The notes: a model not told the origin generated them from the sequence alone. Positions 12,237 to 24,338 are shown, counted from the stretch's first letter. The stretch is DNA of 64,000 nt from Epinephelus fuscoguttatus (GCF_011397635.1 NC_064753.1:31024322-31088321); one strand, 5' to 3'. Translations and numbers: made by a program.

Positions 12237-13588
12237 TAAAGGAACAGTGCATATGATTTAGGAGAATTAAGTGGCATATAGTGGTGAGGTATGCAGATTG
12301 CAACCAGCTGAAACTTCTTCCAGAAACAAATGGAGCCAGCTAATTCAACAGATTAAAAAAAAAAAACCTGAATAAAGCAGTTTCACTTTTTTAAAAAAAT
12401 CTGTGTTTTTTCAACAGGGCCTGCTAACTACAGTGGCCAACACAAAAAGGTGAATGGCCCTATTTAGAGCAAGTGTTTGGTTTGTACGTTACAGCTACTC
12501 TAGAGGAGGACTCACTCCCTATGTAGGTGACAGCTCATTCCATGGTAACAAAAAAAAAAAAAAACTGCGATTCTTATTTTCAGGTGAATATATGCTAAAG
12601 AAAACATACTTATTATGTTAAAAGTACATATTCCATTTCAGTCAATACATTCCCAAAAATCCAACCCACTGGACATGCTCTCATCGGGGGATGCTAACCA
12701 CAGTGTCTGAAATGGTGAATGGCCCTATCTAGAGCCAGTGTTTGGTTTGACCTTTCTCTGCTACTGTAGAAACATGGCGGAGCAACATGTGATCTCTGTA
12801 GATGCGGACCCGCTCCTTTTGTAGATATAGGGCCCGATCACACAGAAAGCATTTTAGCATCTGGAGGCAGCTTTTTTTGTGATTGATTTTAATGTGAATG
12901 AAGCTTTTTGCTTGCTGTTTTTGCGTTGCTACACACCTCGTGTTCTGCACTCTAGGCGCCTAGCATTTGAGTCGGAGTGCTCTGAACTCCCCACGTCATC
13001 AAGTTTACAGTTGGTAAACAATGGAGGAGAAACTGGTGGTAGCCGTTGCCGGATACCCAGAGCTATACAGCTTGGCGATAGACAGCAGGTTGTCAAACTG
13101 CCCCTGAGTCATCTTAAATATACCTGGAAACAGCCATCATGGAGGAAAAGCTCTTGGACCAACTGGTGGTTCTTCCCATGTACCCACACAGATCTCTGTT
13201 TCCCTGTGCCCAACAAACTATTTACTGACAGCCTCTCACACTCAACCACAGCTACAGCAGGGACCTTCTGCCTGTCCATTTTAGGAACTAGATACCATTT
13301 ACTGTCAAAAAAAATAAAATAAAAAATATACAGCAGATTGATTGCACTGGATGGTTAGTGAAAGGAGGTGATGGCATGGTTGCCTGGCAACAATAAAAAG
13401 GCACAGTAAGCATTTTTTTTTTTTTTTTTACAAGTGGCATTCGACTAAAAAACAAAAGCAACATGCAAAACGCTTTCTGTGTGATCAGGAAAACACATGG
13501 ATTCCTATTTTCAGGTAATTATACACAAAAATATTTATGACATTATATTCCATTTCTGCAAATACATCCCCCACACCACACCTTTAAA
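12237..13588. mobile_element. Outer MITE in slc39a13 intron 1, interrupted by a second element
   Basis: The left end is TAAAGGAACAGTGCATATGA; the right end reads TTAAAGGTGTGGTGTGG on the opposite strand. Two internal copies of AATGGCCCTAT(T/C)TAGAGC (about 12460 and 12715) belong to this family. Its sequence stops at about 12830 and resumes at 13490 with GGATTCCTATTTTCAGG. A relative ends at about 17250. Confidence 0.6.
12831..13489 (+). mobile_element. Inner Harbinger-like element with MADF-type ORF remnant
   Basis: The ends are GCCCGATCACACAGAAAGC and, inverted, CCTGATCACACAGAAAGCG, inserted in the outer MITE. At 13021-13107 a 28-codon frame starts MEEKLVVAVAGYPELY and hits TGA. This resembles the first helix of MADF/Myb-like DNA-binding proteins encoded beside PIF/Harbinger transposases. 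A second MEEKL start occurs at 13141. The coding part is clearly broken. Confidence 0.6.
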
Positions 13589-14526
13589 TTGAGGCTGCAA
13601 CTCACAATTATTTTAGTCATCAGCTAATCTGAGTGTAGTTTGGTACATTAAAAGTCACAACAAAATGCTATCAGTCTCCTAAAAAGCCAAAGTGGTCATC
13701 AAACAGCTTGTGATGTCTGACTGACAACCTAAAACCTAACATATTCAGTTTTCTGTCTCATAATACAAAGCTGAAATCAGCTTGTTTGCACATTTGCTTG
13801 ATCTAGATAAATGTTGTGTTATTTTTTAACACCAACCAGATGTAAATTTATGTTATTCAGACCAGTTGTTAACACATGCCTAAGTTGTGTTAACATTTAA
13901 CTTGTGCCAAGGAGAGAAAAGTCCAGAAATACCAGACTGCAGTGTTTGCTTCCCTCAAGCAGCTGTCTGTGGCTGTCTGGCCAGATGTGCAGCCAAAAGT
14001 TACACTAGCGCTAACCTTACTGCTACTTATTATTCATCTTTGGCAGAAATGCTGTCACGACACACAACAACAGGTAATTAGAAGTGTTAAAAATCATGCA
14101 GCTCATCATATTCCTGTGTGGGACTTAGCAGGACAGAGTCGATGAGGTGTAGTGTCAGTTATCTTACAACCGTTAAATATAAAACATACAAAAAATTAAA
14201 ACGCCATGGTGTTAACATAGCAAACAACACGGCTCATTAACGTGACACTGAAAACCGTGCTTTTGCCACCGATACACTGAACTAGCTAACTCTGTGAGTA
14301 AAAGTTAGCCAGCTAACGTTAGCTAGTAAACACTCAGTGCCGTGTAGACGCTGCTACAGCCGTTAGCTCCGACACCAGCAATCACTGCACATCAGCGCTA
14401 ACGGTTTTAACTGCTAAAACTAGCATCACTTTGACATAAGTTAGTGCTAACGAAACGGGCCGGTCAGCCCCGACCAAGCGCTAACATCAAATTCACACAC
14501 GAATGTAATGCTTTATGTTAAAATAC
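13589..14526. other. Remainder of slc39a13 intron 1
   Basis: No exon seen. 14280-14450 is dense in GTTAGC/GCTAAC palindromic words next to the first exon; significance unknown. Confidence 0.5.
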
Positions 14527-14830
14527 CTTGTGGTTTCGGCAGTCTTTGCACCAGTGTGTCCCTGCCATCCAGGCCGGCTTGATGAAGGAAGGCTTCCGCC
14601 GCTGAGTTCCACCAGACTCCCAGCAGCTGAGGGCAGGGAGCCGCTAGCTGCAGCACAGGAGTTACTGTCGGTCACCACGGCTCTCCCAAACAGCCACGTA
14701 TCAGGATCCTGGAGGGGAGAAAAAAAACTCCCAACAGGAGGGGAGACCCGGGACATGGATCCCGCCCCACCAAAGATTTCAGGAAGTTTCTTTTTGCCCT
14801 AAGGACACAGAAACGCTGTCCAACTCTGGG
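14493..14830 (-). promoter_or_regulatory. Putative slc39a13 promoter / GC-rich 5' region
   Basis: This is the most CpG-rich stretch between the slc39a13 coding exons and 30 kb. It contains GGGGCGGGA (Sp1-type GC box, minus strand) and no TATA box at a sensible distance from exon 1. The neighbouring part of intron 1 (14280-14450) is unusually rich in GCTAAC/GTTAGC words. The promoter call is inferred from position and composition. Confidence 0.4.
14527..14750 (-). other. slc39a13: slc39a13 5'UTR exon 1 (right boundary estimated)
   Basis: The minus strand has a GC-rich stretch ending in a consensus donor (CACAAG|GTATTT, GT at 14526-14525). The next good acceptor downstream is at 12160-12159, just before the ATG of exon 2. 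Human SLC39A13 also starts translation in exon 2. The frame that would join the main ORF has no ATG in this exon and is closed by an upstream TGA. An ATG at 14568-14566 opens a different frame, an upstream ORF that ends on the main start codon. A GC box (GGGGCGGGA on the minus strand, about 14760-14768) lies just upstream. The transcription start is not visible, so 14750 is a guess. Confidence 0.6.
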
Positions 14831-15345
14831 AGCAGCCTGCTGCACGAGATGTCTGTTATAGTTTGGTGGGTAAAAAAAGATAAACAAAACCCAATGAAGA
14901 AATCTGTCAAGCTTATACATTAGCTGCTAATAAGTAGTCAACATTTAGGTGCATTTAACACAGAAAATCACAGAAAGTACCCAGTGATTTTTAACAGTAA
15001 GGCCGGTCATGTTGAACTGCAAATCACAGCATGGAGGCATGTAGCACCGTTCATACAGCAAGTGCAACTCAAGCTGCTTTACATAATAAAATGAGAAATA
15101 CACATAAAAGACAGGGTAAGAGAGCGCAAATAAGGTTTGAAGCAAGTTACTCTCATAATGTAATGCATAACATATTACCTTGTTACCATATTACTAGCAA
15201 GTTACTTTACAATATTACTCTCTGTATAATGATTTACTTATTACACTACTTGTGTGTTACTTTCACTAAAGAGGCCATGTATAGGCCTTTTAAATGGATG
15301 CGGGTCATGTTGTTTCACGGCGGTTGTTTTCATGGTGTTTATTAC

Positions 15346-15468
15346 ATTTATTTTCCATAACCGCTTATTCTGTTAGGGGTCGCCTGTAGGCTGGAGCCTG
15401 TCCCAGCTGACATAGGGTGAGAGGCAGGGTACACCCTGGACAGGTCGCCAGACTATCACAGGGCTACA
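15346..15468 (-). mobile_element. 3' fragment of a fish SINE/LINE-tail repeat
   Basis: On the minus strand it reads ...GGCGACCTGTCCAGGGTGTA...CAGCTGGGACAGGCTCCAG...AATAAGCGGTTATGGAAAAT. This is the same tail as the fuller plus-strand copy at 18391-18726. Only the 3' tail is present, as expected after 5'-truncated retrotransposition. Confidence 0.75.
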
Positions 15469-15659
15469 GCATTGTGAGCATTTATACTTGTGTGGTGTGT
15501 CTGTGTCACTCTGCAGTTACACCTCCAAAACACTAGTTGGAGACGGAGTTTCTGTGAAGCGCTGTTAAGTTTAGTTGATTTAAAACAAACCCAAAACACA
15601 CATTAAAAACACATTAAATATGGCTTAATAGAGACAATTTCAAATACAAGTATACAAAT

Positions 15660-16875
15660 TAGCTTCACTATAAATCGCAGCATTCACAGACAAACAGTTG
15701 TCTTTATCTGGACACATTTTCCCCACAAATACAACATGCTAATGTTGTTAGCACAAGCCTATGGCATTTTACATTGTATAAAATTAGCCTAGCGGCCAGC
15801 AAACTTTTTCACTTCACATATGAGGCCAGGGACAACAGCAACATTTCACAAAGGTAACATTACAAATTCGGTTCCATTACAGCTCACAAGGTTCACTGAC
15901 AAAACAACTGTCTCATACTAAACACTTTTTCCAAACAAATATAACATGCTAATGGTACTAGCACAAGCCATTTTAACTTGTAACGTTAAACATTAACCAA
16001 GCAGCTAGTGATCTTGTCCTCTTCTCATATAAAGCCAGGGACAACAGCAACATTTCTCAGAGGTAATGTTACAAAATTTGGCTCCATTACAACTCACAAG
16101 GTTCACCGACAAAACAACTGTCTCATACTAAACACTTTTTCCAAACAAATATAACATGCTAACGTTATTAGCACAAGCCTATGGCATTTTACATTGTATA
16201 AATTAGCCTAGCAGCCTGCAATCTTTTCTTCTTCTCCTCATATAAAACCAGGAACAACAGCAACATTTAACAAAGGTAACGGTACATGATTCAGCTCCAT
16301 TACAACTCACAAGGTTCACTGACAAAACAACTTTCTTACACTAAACACGTTTTCTCAACAAATGCAACATACTAACGTTATTAGCACAAGCCTATGGCAT
16401 TTTACGTTATATAGGCTACATTTGCCTAGCAGCTAACCATCTTCTCCGCTTCTCATAGGAAGCCAGGGACAACAGCAACATTTCACGAAGGTAACGTCAC
16501 AAAATTGGGTTCCATTACGACTCACAAGGTTCACTGACAAAACAATGGTTTTATACTTAAAATGTTTTCCAAACAAATACAACAGGTTAAGGTTATTAGC
16601 ACAAGCCTATGGCATTTAACATTGTATAGCCTAAATTAGCCTAGCGGCCGTCGATCTTTTCCCCTTCTCATATAAAGCCAGGGACAACAGCAATATTTAA
16701 CAAAGGTAATGGTACATGACTTGGCTCCATTACAACTCACAAGGTTTACTGACAAAACAGCTGTCATACTAAACATGTTTTCCAAACAAATATAGCATGC
16801 TAACGTTATTAGCACAAGCCTATGGCATTTTTGTTAGCCTAGCAGCTAGCGAAGATTTCCTCTGCTCATATGAAC
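15660..16875. repeat. Tandem repeat, six copies of 210-215 bp
   Basis: The anchor word GCTAA(C/T)GTTATTAGC or its variants recurs at about 15738, 15948, 16158, 16371, 16586 and 16799 (spacings 210, 210, 213, 215, 213). CAGGGACAACAGCAACATTT recurs in step. The array probably sits inside a larger non-autonomous transposon that ends at about 17250 in the inverted end TTAAATGTGCAGTGTGTAGG, a relative of the MITE at 12237. The containment is inferred. Confidence 0.85.
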
Positions 16876-16984
16876 CCAGGATAAATCACGCACAAGACTT
16901 AAAATGCTATGTTTGTGGAGGTTTTATTGTCTTCACAATTTATTGTTTCTTATCTGTGAAATAAAAATGTATAAACACTTTGTT

Positions 16985-17250
16985 TCCACTGAGGGAAATA
17001 GTTCAAGCTTACAAAAAATAGACAGGAGGTCTGTGTCACTGTGACGTGTAGTTGCATTTCTGGGGAAGTGCATGTCAGGCCACGGCGTAAGCTACGGCGT
17101 AGGCTTCATGACGACGCAGATCCTGCGCCATAGCTACGGCATCGATTCAACACAGAAGTACAAATTCTGCCATACTTGGCACACGGAAGAAATTTCAGTT
17201 CTGCAACCTCACTGCTAGAGGCCACTAAATCCTACACACTGCACATTTAA
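16985..17250. mobile_element. Right end of a large non-autonomous element
   Basis: It ends CCTACACACTGCACATTTAA, whose reverse complement matches the terminal type of the element at 12237. It also carries the palindromic word CTACGGCGTAGGC. The left end is not identified and may lie near 15480, which would place the 210-bp array inside it. Confidence 0.45.
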
Positions 17251-18390
17251 GACAGTTCATAAGTTAATTTCCAGTCATACTCCATACTTCACTGACTCAC
17301 CTTTACTACCATTTTTTTTGTTCTTATAATTACTTTCAGGTAGCCTGCATACTGGACAACAGCAGTGGACTCAGATGGGGCCCTAGATGACAATGTTGAC
17401 GGTAGGCATGCATCATCAATAGTAGTTTGCCACACCTTTTGTTCTACATGTATCCTATAAAAGCTTTTTACCAGCTGAAAAAACGTAGTGAGGAGAAGCC
17501 GTTTTGAGTATTTTGCCAAGTGTGAACCGTCAATGCAATACTGTCTGCACCATGTAAAATGCAGTCACGAAACTTTACAAATGTGTAGTTGAGGTCAAAA
17601 TAAAGGCCAGATTCAAAGATGGATGTGGTCTGAGCAAGGGTGCCAGAGGTGGGGGGTTGTGAAGCAGGGATGAGGCCATTGCCACTCCACTTAACGCCCA
17701 TGGTCCACATTCGTTTTCAGTTGGGCATTGCTGTATCGTCACTAAAGTGATAAATTTAAATTAAATTTTACTTTGCATATAGTATAGTTTACTTTGTATA
17801 CTGAGCAAAATATAATTTCAGATGAATAAACTGCTACAGACCTTCTTCAGTGTAGACATTTTAACATGCCGTGGTAGGAATAACATAGGTGTGAATCTTA
17901 AAGGCATGCCACACTGCATTACTGGGTCACTTGACTAAAAGAGAGCCATTGCCAGGGTTATTAGTAACACCTGTTCCCACTGTGACAAACAGAAATTTAT
18001 GTTGTGCAAAAAGCCAATTTCACACTCGGAATCACTCAAGGATTGGATATCATATCTGTGGTTGATCTCTCCTAAATTCACAGTTTTAACTAAAGTGTAG
18101 GCATACAGTGTTGTAAAAGTAATATATGACTGTCCACTATGTCTTACACACATCAAAACATTAGGTTAACCATCTGAGCAGTTTGGGTTTCAGTACCATC
18201 AAAGCACCTATTGATGGAAAACCTTTTTATGTCAATGAACCCTGAAAATGAATCCGTGTTAGACGTGTTGAAACACCTCTTTTAGTAAGATTTAACATAT
18301 TTAATATGATATACCTTACTATTTAAAAGTTGAATCTTTGGCTCAGAGCAATGTTGCTAATGTATAACTACAAAACACCATATGTAAAGC

Positions 18391-18726
18391 TAGGGTGGAA
18401 CAGTGGTTAGTATTGTTGCCTCACAGCAAAAGGGCTGGGAGAGAACCTCTGTGTGGAGTTTGCATGTTCTCCCCCTGTCAGCATGGGGTTTCTCCAGGTA
18501 CTCCAGCTTCCTCTCACAGTCCAAAGACATGCAGGTTAATTGGTGACTCTCAGTTGTCCATAGGTGTGAATGTGAGCGTGAATGTTTGTCTGTCTCTATG
18601 TGTCAGCCCTGAGATAGTTGGGCGAGCTGTCCAGGGTGTACGCCGCCTCTCGCCCAATGACAGCAAGGACAGGCTTCAGCCCCCTTGTGACCCCCAGCAG
18701 GATAAGCGGTAATGGAAAATTAATGA
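18391..18726 (+). mobile_element. SINE-like retroelement, nearly full length
   Basis: It runs from a tRNA-like head (GGTGGAACAGTGGTTAG...) through GTGTGGAGTTTGCATGTTCT, TCCAAAGACATGCAGGTTAA and CCAGGGTGTACGCCGCCTCT to GGATAAGCGGTAATGGAAAA. This order is characteristic of an abundant fish SINE/LINE-tail family. It is on the plus strand and adjacent to no gene. Confidence 0.85.
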
Positions 18727-20133
18727 AATAAAGCTATACGTAAGGCACAAAACCATTAGGTGAAACAAAAAACACAAGTATCCATAACACATAAGTAAAA
18801 ATTGTGAAAAAGTGGTGAGGCGTAGTGTCAATGTCTGTCCGTCCTGGAAGAGGGATCCCTCCTCAGTTGCTCTTCCTGAGGTTTCTACCATTTTTCTCCC
18901 CGTTAAAGGTTTTTTTTTTTTTGGCATTTTTGGCATGTATAAGCACTAATTAATAAATAGACCTTGGAATAAGCTTCAAGTGTGATGTTTACATGCTCTA
19001 ATTGAGAGTGTTGCACCTTTGAACAGAATGTGTTGCAGTGATTAGCTATATTATTGCTTTGCTTGATACCAAGTAGTTCTGAGACAAACAGTAAATAGGT
19101 ATAAAACCCACCATCATCGCAGCCATGTTCCCTCTGGTATAAATAGAAACCCTTTCAGCTGAGATGGATAATATGGGGTTTATTACAGCCCTTATCAATA
19201 AACTCAACAAGCGACAGAGATATCTGGAAATAATGGAAACTACATAGGAGTGTAGCAAAGAAATTACAGACCCTGTGTTTGTCATTAATTCTGCTATCAC
19301 CAGTCAAATACACTTCAGTTTTTGTCGAGGGAGGATGGTTTGGTGTAGCCTGCTTTGAGATTTTATTAATGATGGGAAGTAAGTGATGACATTTGCTCAA
19401 GTATTGTACTTGAAGGTCCTCTATTATGCACATTTTCAGGTCAGGTTTCAGATTGTACAGTATTTTGGGTTTCTACACGAACATGTTTACATGCTTTAAT
19501 GTTCAAAAACATATTAGTTATCTTGTACTGTCTGCCTGAATATACCTGTAATCACCCTCTGTCTGAAACGCTCCATTTCAGTGCATGTCTCTTTAAGCTC
19601 CCCTTTCCGAAAAGGCCAGTAGGCTCTGATTGGTCAATGTTTAGGGGTCTTCTACATCTGCGTCTCTTCACCCTCATTCCAGCCAGGGGAAATCACTTTT
19701 ATGTTTTCAAGTTTCGAACAGTCTTTATTGTGACATTACAACTTCACGCAAGTCCCGATTGCTCGTTTAAAGACAATATCTGAATACAGACTGTGAGCCT
19801 TTCTTGTGAATTGAGCGTTTTGACACTTTCACAGTCTTTATATAGTGCTTATACCTGCTGCATGTTGAAAAGACACAGAAATCTGACTTTTACCAAATGT
19901 GACCTTTTAGTATAATTATGAGGTGTGAGTGTTTTACTTGAATATTTCCAGTTTATGGTGCTTTTTACTTCTACTCTACCATATTTCAGAGGGAAATATT
20001 TTGCCTTTTGCTCAACTACATGTATTTCTTTTTTCCTTTTTATTAGATTTATAGATAGCTGTAGCTTGGTTACTGGTTCTTTTGCAGGTTGAGATTTTAC
20101 AATAAAAACATATGATACACTAAAAGATTAAAC

Positions 20134-20931
20134 CAGTGGTTCACAACTTTTTGTGTTGTGACTCGGGATGCATGATATTGGATTTTTTTGCTGATATCCG
20201 ATATGCCGATATGTAACAACTCACTTGACCAATTACTGACACTGTTATTGATATATCTACTTTTTTCCATACCTAATTTTAGTGACCACAAGTCTCTTTT
20301 GTAGTGGAATTATAATTAAAATATTCATGCATACTATTAACATGATTGCCCGACAGCAGATGGAGACATGAAATACAATACTTTTCAATGTGTGTAATAT
20401 TAATGCATTGTGCAAATTATGAAAAAGTATGTTGGCTGACTCTGATAGTTCATTTTAAAGCCGATATCGGCCGATAGCAATGATGTGCCGATATTTTTTT
20501 GCACCCGCAGTTGTGACCTCTTACGAAAACAAATGTAGCTGTTATTCTTGGTCCTCTTAAACCGTTGTGGTGGCTGAGTAAAAATATGTCTGACTTGACA
20601 TATTCAACAAATCCAGTGTCCACAGGAAAAAAATCTAAAAATGAATCAGTATTTATTATTTTTAAAAAGAAGAAAGTAGCAGTGTCTAGTTGGGTCTCCT
20701 GCATGATGAAGTTGCCTATGAACAGTCCCACCAAAGAGACATTTACCCTCTGGCCTTTTTCAGATGGTTTTATTTTCAAAGATGAGAGATTTTCCAAAAA
20801 AAAAATGAATATGGATTCATGTAGCAGAGCATTGTTTTTTCTTCCTACGTGCCCCACCAATCATCTTACAACCCTTCAGTTTTATCATGTGGCCCTTTTG
20901 AGGGGCATGGACACCCGGTTGGGAGCCACTA
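20134..20931. mobile_element. hAT-type element interrupted by another hAT element
   Basis: The left end CAGTGGTTCACAACTTTTTG and the right end (inverted) TAGTGGCTCCCAACCGGGTG match at 11 of the first 14 positions. The interior resumes after the inner insertion with CTCTTACGAAAACAAATGT, continuing the standard sequence of this family. No transposase reading frame is intact. Confidence 0.7.
20163..20509. mobile_element. Inner hAT-type MITE with 8-bp target duplication
   Basis: 347 bp from TCGGGATGCATGATATTGG to ATTTTTTTGCACCCGCA, flanked on both sides by GTTGTGAC (20155-20162 and 20510-20517). The 8-bp duplication is the hAT hallmark. CCGATAT words recur near both ends. Removing it restores continuity of the outer element. 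Confidence 0.85.
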
Positions 20932-23211
20932 AGCTAAATCTACCAAACTGTATATAAGAAGTTAAGCAGCTACAACAACAAAAGCCAGCTTATACATTGA
21001 TGCATCAGTATTAATCTTACAATATCTATTAATATATTTATATGTATATATATGTGTATATGTATTAATGCAATTGTTGTGCAGAATGATTACAAATCAC
21101 TTAAAGCACTTCTGTACTTTTGCTTAAGTCTGATTTGAATGCTTTTACTTCCAGTGGAGTAGTTCCTTAGGTTCACCCATACCCTCACCTCACCTCTAGA
21201 GCACCCTACTGTACCCAAGGTCCAACTGCACATTAAGTTCACTTAATAAACTGCCTGACCAGCAGGTGGTGCATGTGACAAAAGTTTGCTGCATAAATTA
21301 TTGTGTGACATTGACCCTGACAACAGCCAAGAACAAACAATTCATTATATCGTCACAACAGTTGTATTCTATCTGCTTTTTAATCTTGTTTTGCACTTGT
21401 AGCTAAATACACACATACTGCAGCAGTACCTGAGCTGAAGTGGGACTTCTTTCCCCTTCTTTTCATTTTGAATTAACTGTGAAAGCCCTATTTATGTTCT
21501 TTGTCACAACCTCAGATATTTAAAGGGAGTTGCAGAATATTAGTCTACATTTGCAGGTACGCTTGCCACCATATTGATGAATAACATAAAATGGCTTAAA
21601 TGTACAAACGTATAATAATGAACACTCTAAACTCCGTTCAACAACACTTTGTTGGAGTCAAACAGAGGACATGTTCTATAGGGATGTTGTTTTTAACATT
21701 TGGGTCTAACCAGTCTTTAAGTTCTCAGAATTTAAAAATAGATTGGCTAACTGCGGCTCTGACAGGCAGACTTTACAGAGTGAGATGTGAAGATAACAAA
21801 AAAAACATGATTAATATCCGCACTGAGTCATCCTTGTCTGACTTGAGCAATACATAAAGAAAGAGGAACTTGCTTGTTTGGTGGGATATGAAGCCCAAAA
21901 GCCTTATATGGGTGTAGATGGGTAAATGTGTGTGTTTGTTTGTGCGTTGTTTGTGAATGAAGATTTTCAAAAATGCAAATGTTATAAATGAGATTGAGAC
22001 ATCATATTTGATCTATTATTGCAGAATTGTACTCTGTTACATTGTGTAGCGAAGCTGCTTTCCGTTGTGAATGGTTTTGTGTGTGCGTGTGTATGTGCGT
22101 GTGTCCATGTGCCTTGTGATTCACCCTTGTCTAATAATACCCACAGCCTTGTCTGATAGTTGACTCTTGTGGAGTCCAGAGAAAATGAGGAATCAGGAAT
22201 AAGAAGTGAGAGGGCTGGATGTCCCCTTGCATGCATGTCAAGCGACCGTTCCATGTCATTGTGAAACACATAATGGCCACTGAAACCTCTGGTGAATATC
22301 AGCCAGGAAGCATGGGCCCTCTCTGTGGACTGTCCACCCACAGAACTGAAATATTCAGCATTATGCTCACTTGTTTTGGAGGATTTCATAAGAATCGTAC
22401 GTGAAGCAGAGTGCATTTTGTTGGAAGCCCACTTGTGGATCCAGCTTTAGGCAGATACAACCCTGTGGGTGCTTGCGGGATTGTTTATCAGACTCGCTGA
22501 TGATGTCGTGCCTGTTGACAGCTCTGATCATGTGGTGCGAAATTACATTGCATGTCAAAGTGACATTTTTTTTGTCTGCTGGTAATTTGTAGCTCACACT
22601 ATAAATGAGGCCTGCACGGGTGTCAGTATATAATAAATCACCTGACATGTATGTCTGTCTTTTAATAGTAGATTAAATTTGCATTTATTTCTGCACTGGA
22701 ATTCATTGTTAGCTGGCAAAGGTTCATATACAGCAGACCTCCTTACATAATATGTAAGACGATATTTATGTAGCTCACTTCTCAAATTCCTTTCAGTGCA
22801 CAAAGCAAACAACTTACAGCAGACACAAGTAATTATTGTAAAAGATTTGCTTATTTGTTTCAGTGTCAGTGTCTTTAGAAACATAAATTTAGCTTAAAAG
22901 CTGCGTTTGCATTTTGTAACTGTGCACCTCCTGCAGATTGAATGTGTTTTCTTTTTGGTATAAGCTAACTTGGACACAAAACACCACAGTGTAGCAGAGG
23001 CTGTTCTGTTTTTCAAATGAGCTCCTCTCATTCATTCAGTGAGATCAAACGAAAATGAATGAGCTGATTTGAAAGCTTGTTATTTATTCTAGCTTTGTAA
23101 ATCACAAGGAGTGCCGCAGCTGCTGTAACACCTCTGGTCAGAAAATTATGAAATTAAAATCTGTCAGTCGCACACAGATGCATGCCTCTTTTTAAAAACA
23201 AAGTACTGTAA

Positions 23212-23213
<2 letters not shown>

Positions 23214-23250
<37 letters not shown>
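23214..23250. repeat. (ATA)n microsatellite
   Basis: About 12 perfect trinucleotide units. Confidence 0.95.
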
Positions 23251-23253
<3 letters not shown>

Positions 23254-23778
23254 TATAATTTCTTTGTAACATTTAATCACTCTGTTTATCTAAAAATATA
23301 GTTGCTACATTACAGCATGTGTCTTCTATTAAAATTAATGAGATAAAGGGGAAGCGTCTGCTTTTTTTTTTTTTTTTTGCTAATGGCAAAAACAAGATCA
23401 TGTTGCCTTTGAATTCAAAGTGTGGCAAGACTTCTGTTTAACTAAACTTACATGAATCTGTATTACTTTGAACTGAACATTTTAAGCACTCAGCATTTTT
23501 GGAAACATGCAACAGCTTATTTACTTATTACTGGAAAGAAAAAAAATCCAGATGGACATGCAGTGTTGACACAAAGTTGGCACTTTTATTGGGTCATCAT
23601 GTGTGTGGGAATTAATGTGCAGCAAATTCGAAAATGAAAATTGGTGCAGCATTTAAGGCCACAGGCTTTAAACTTAAGATGTGACCGACTCATCAGCATC
23701 ATCAGGCGCTCGCACTAGATTCACAACTTTAAAAACTTGCTTTGTAGGAAGAGTTTGTCACCTTCTTGTTTTAATAAG

Positions 23779-23824
23779 GAAGAAGAAGAAGAAGAAGAAG
23801 AAGAAGAAGAAGGAGAAGAAGAAG
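23779..23824. repeat. (GAA)n microsatellite
   Basis: About 15 GAA units with one GGA interruption. It accounts for a short poly-Glu open frame that is not a gene. Confidence 0.95.
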
Positions 23825-24287
23825 CCCGATGGTACCAACCTAAATTGGTAGAATTAAGGAAGTTTTTAGTTCCCCTGCTAATTCAGAGATATATAGAAAG
23901 CCTGCATTTTTCAACCACCTTTGGCAATTTGCTTCCAGTAGTCTAACAACTCTCCTGTGGACACCTTTACAGCTCAGTACTGGATGTAGTGCAGAGGGCG
24001 ACGGTAAGACCGAAGCAGTAATGTGCTCCAAGTGAGACTGTGGGCGTTTCCTGACTTTCCTTATGAAAGTTCCTTATACGAGCATGCGATGCGATGGTGT
24101 TTTAGTATTACTTTGTGTGTTGTAGTCATACAGTGTTGAGTTTGTGAGCTGATAAAGCTGTTTAAAAGTACTTTACTGTCAGTATTTACTTATATTTTGT
24201 TAAATCCAGAATTGTGTTTTTGGTTTGTTTGCTTAACTTGAATTTTTGTAAGAATTCATACAAGATATGAACCAGTTTATAACATGT

Positions 24288-24298
24288 ATAGATAGATA

Positions 24299-24338
<40 letters not shown>
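24288..24338. repeat. (GATA)n/(GATT)n microsatellite
   Basis: A short GATA run passes into about 10 GATT units. Confidence 0.95.

Noticed and set aside
12879..13322. 147-codon open frame on the plus strand
   Set aside because: It lies in the nested Harbinger-like element and is in a different frame from the recognisable MADF-like piece.
14493..14756. Minus-strand frame of 87 codons covering slc39a13 exon 1
   Set aside because: Its frame after splicing does not match the ZIP13 frame, so it is treated as 5'UTR; the main ORF has an ATG only in exon 2.
20565..20957. 130-codon plus-strand and 136-codon minus-strand open frames
   Set aside because: They lie inside a decayed hAT element, overlap each other and resemble no protein I know.
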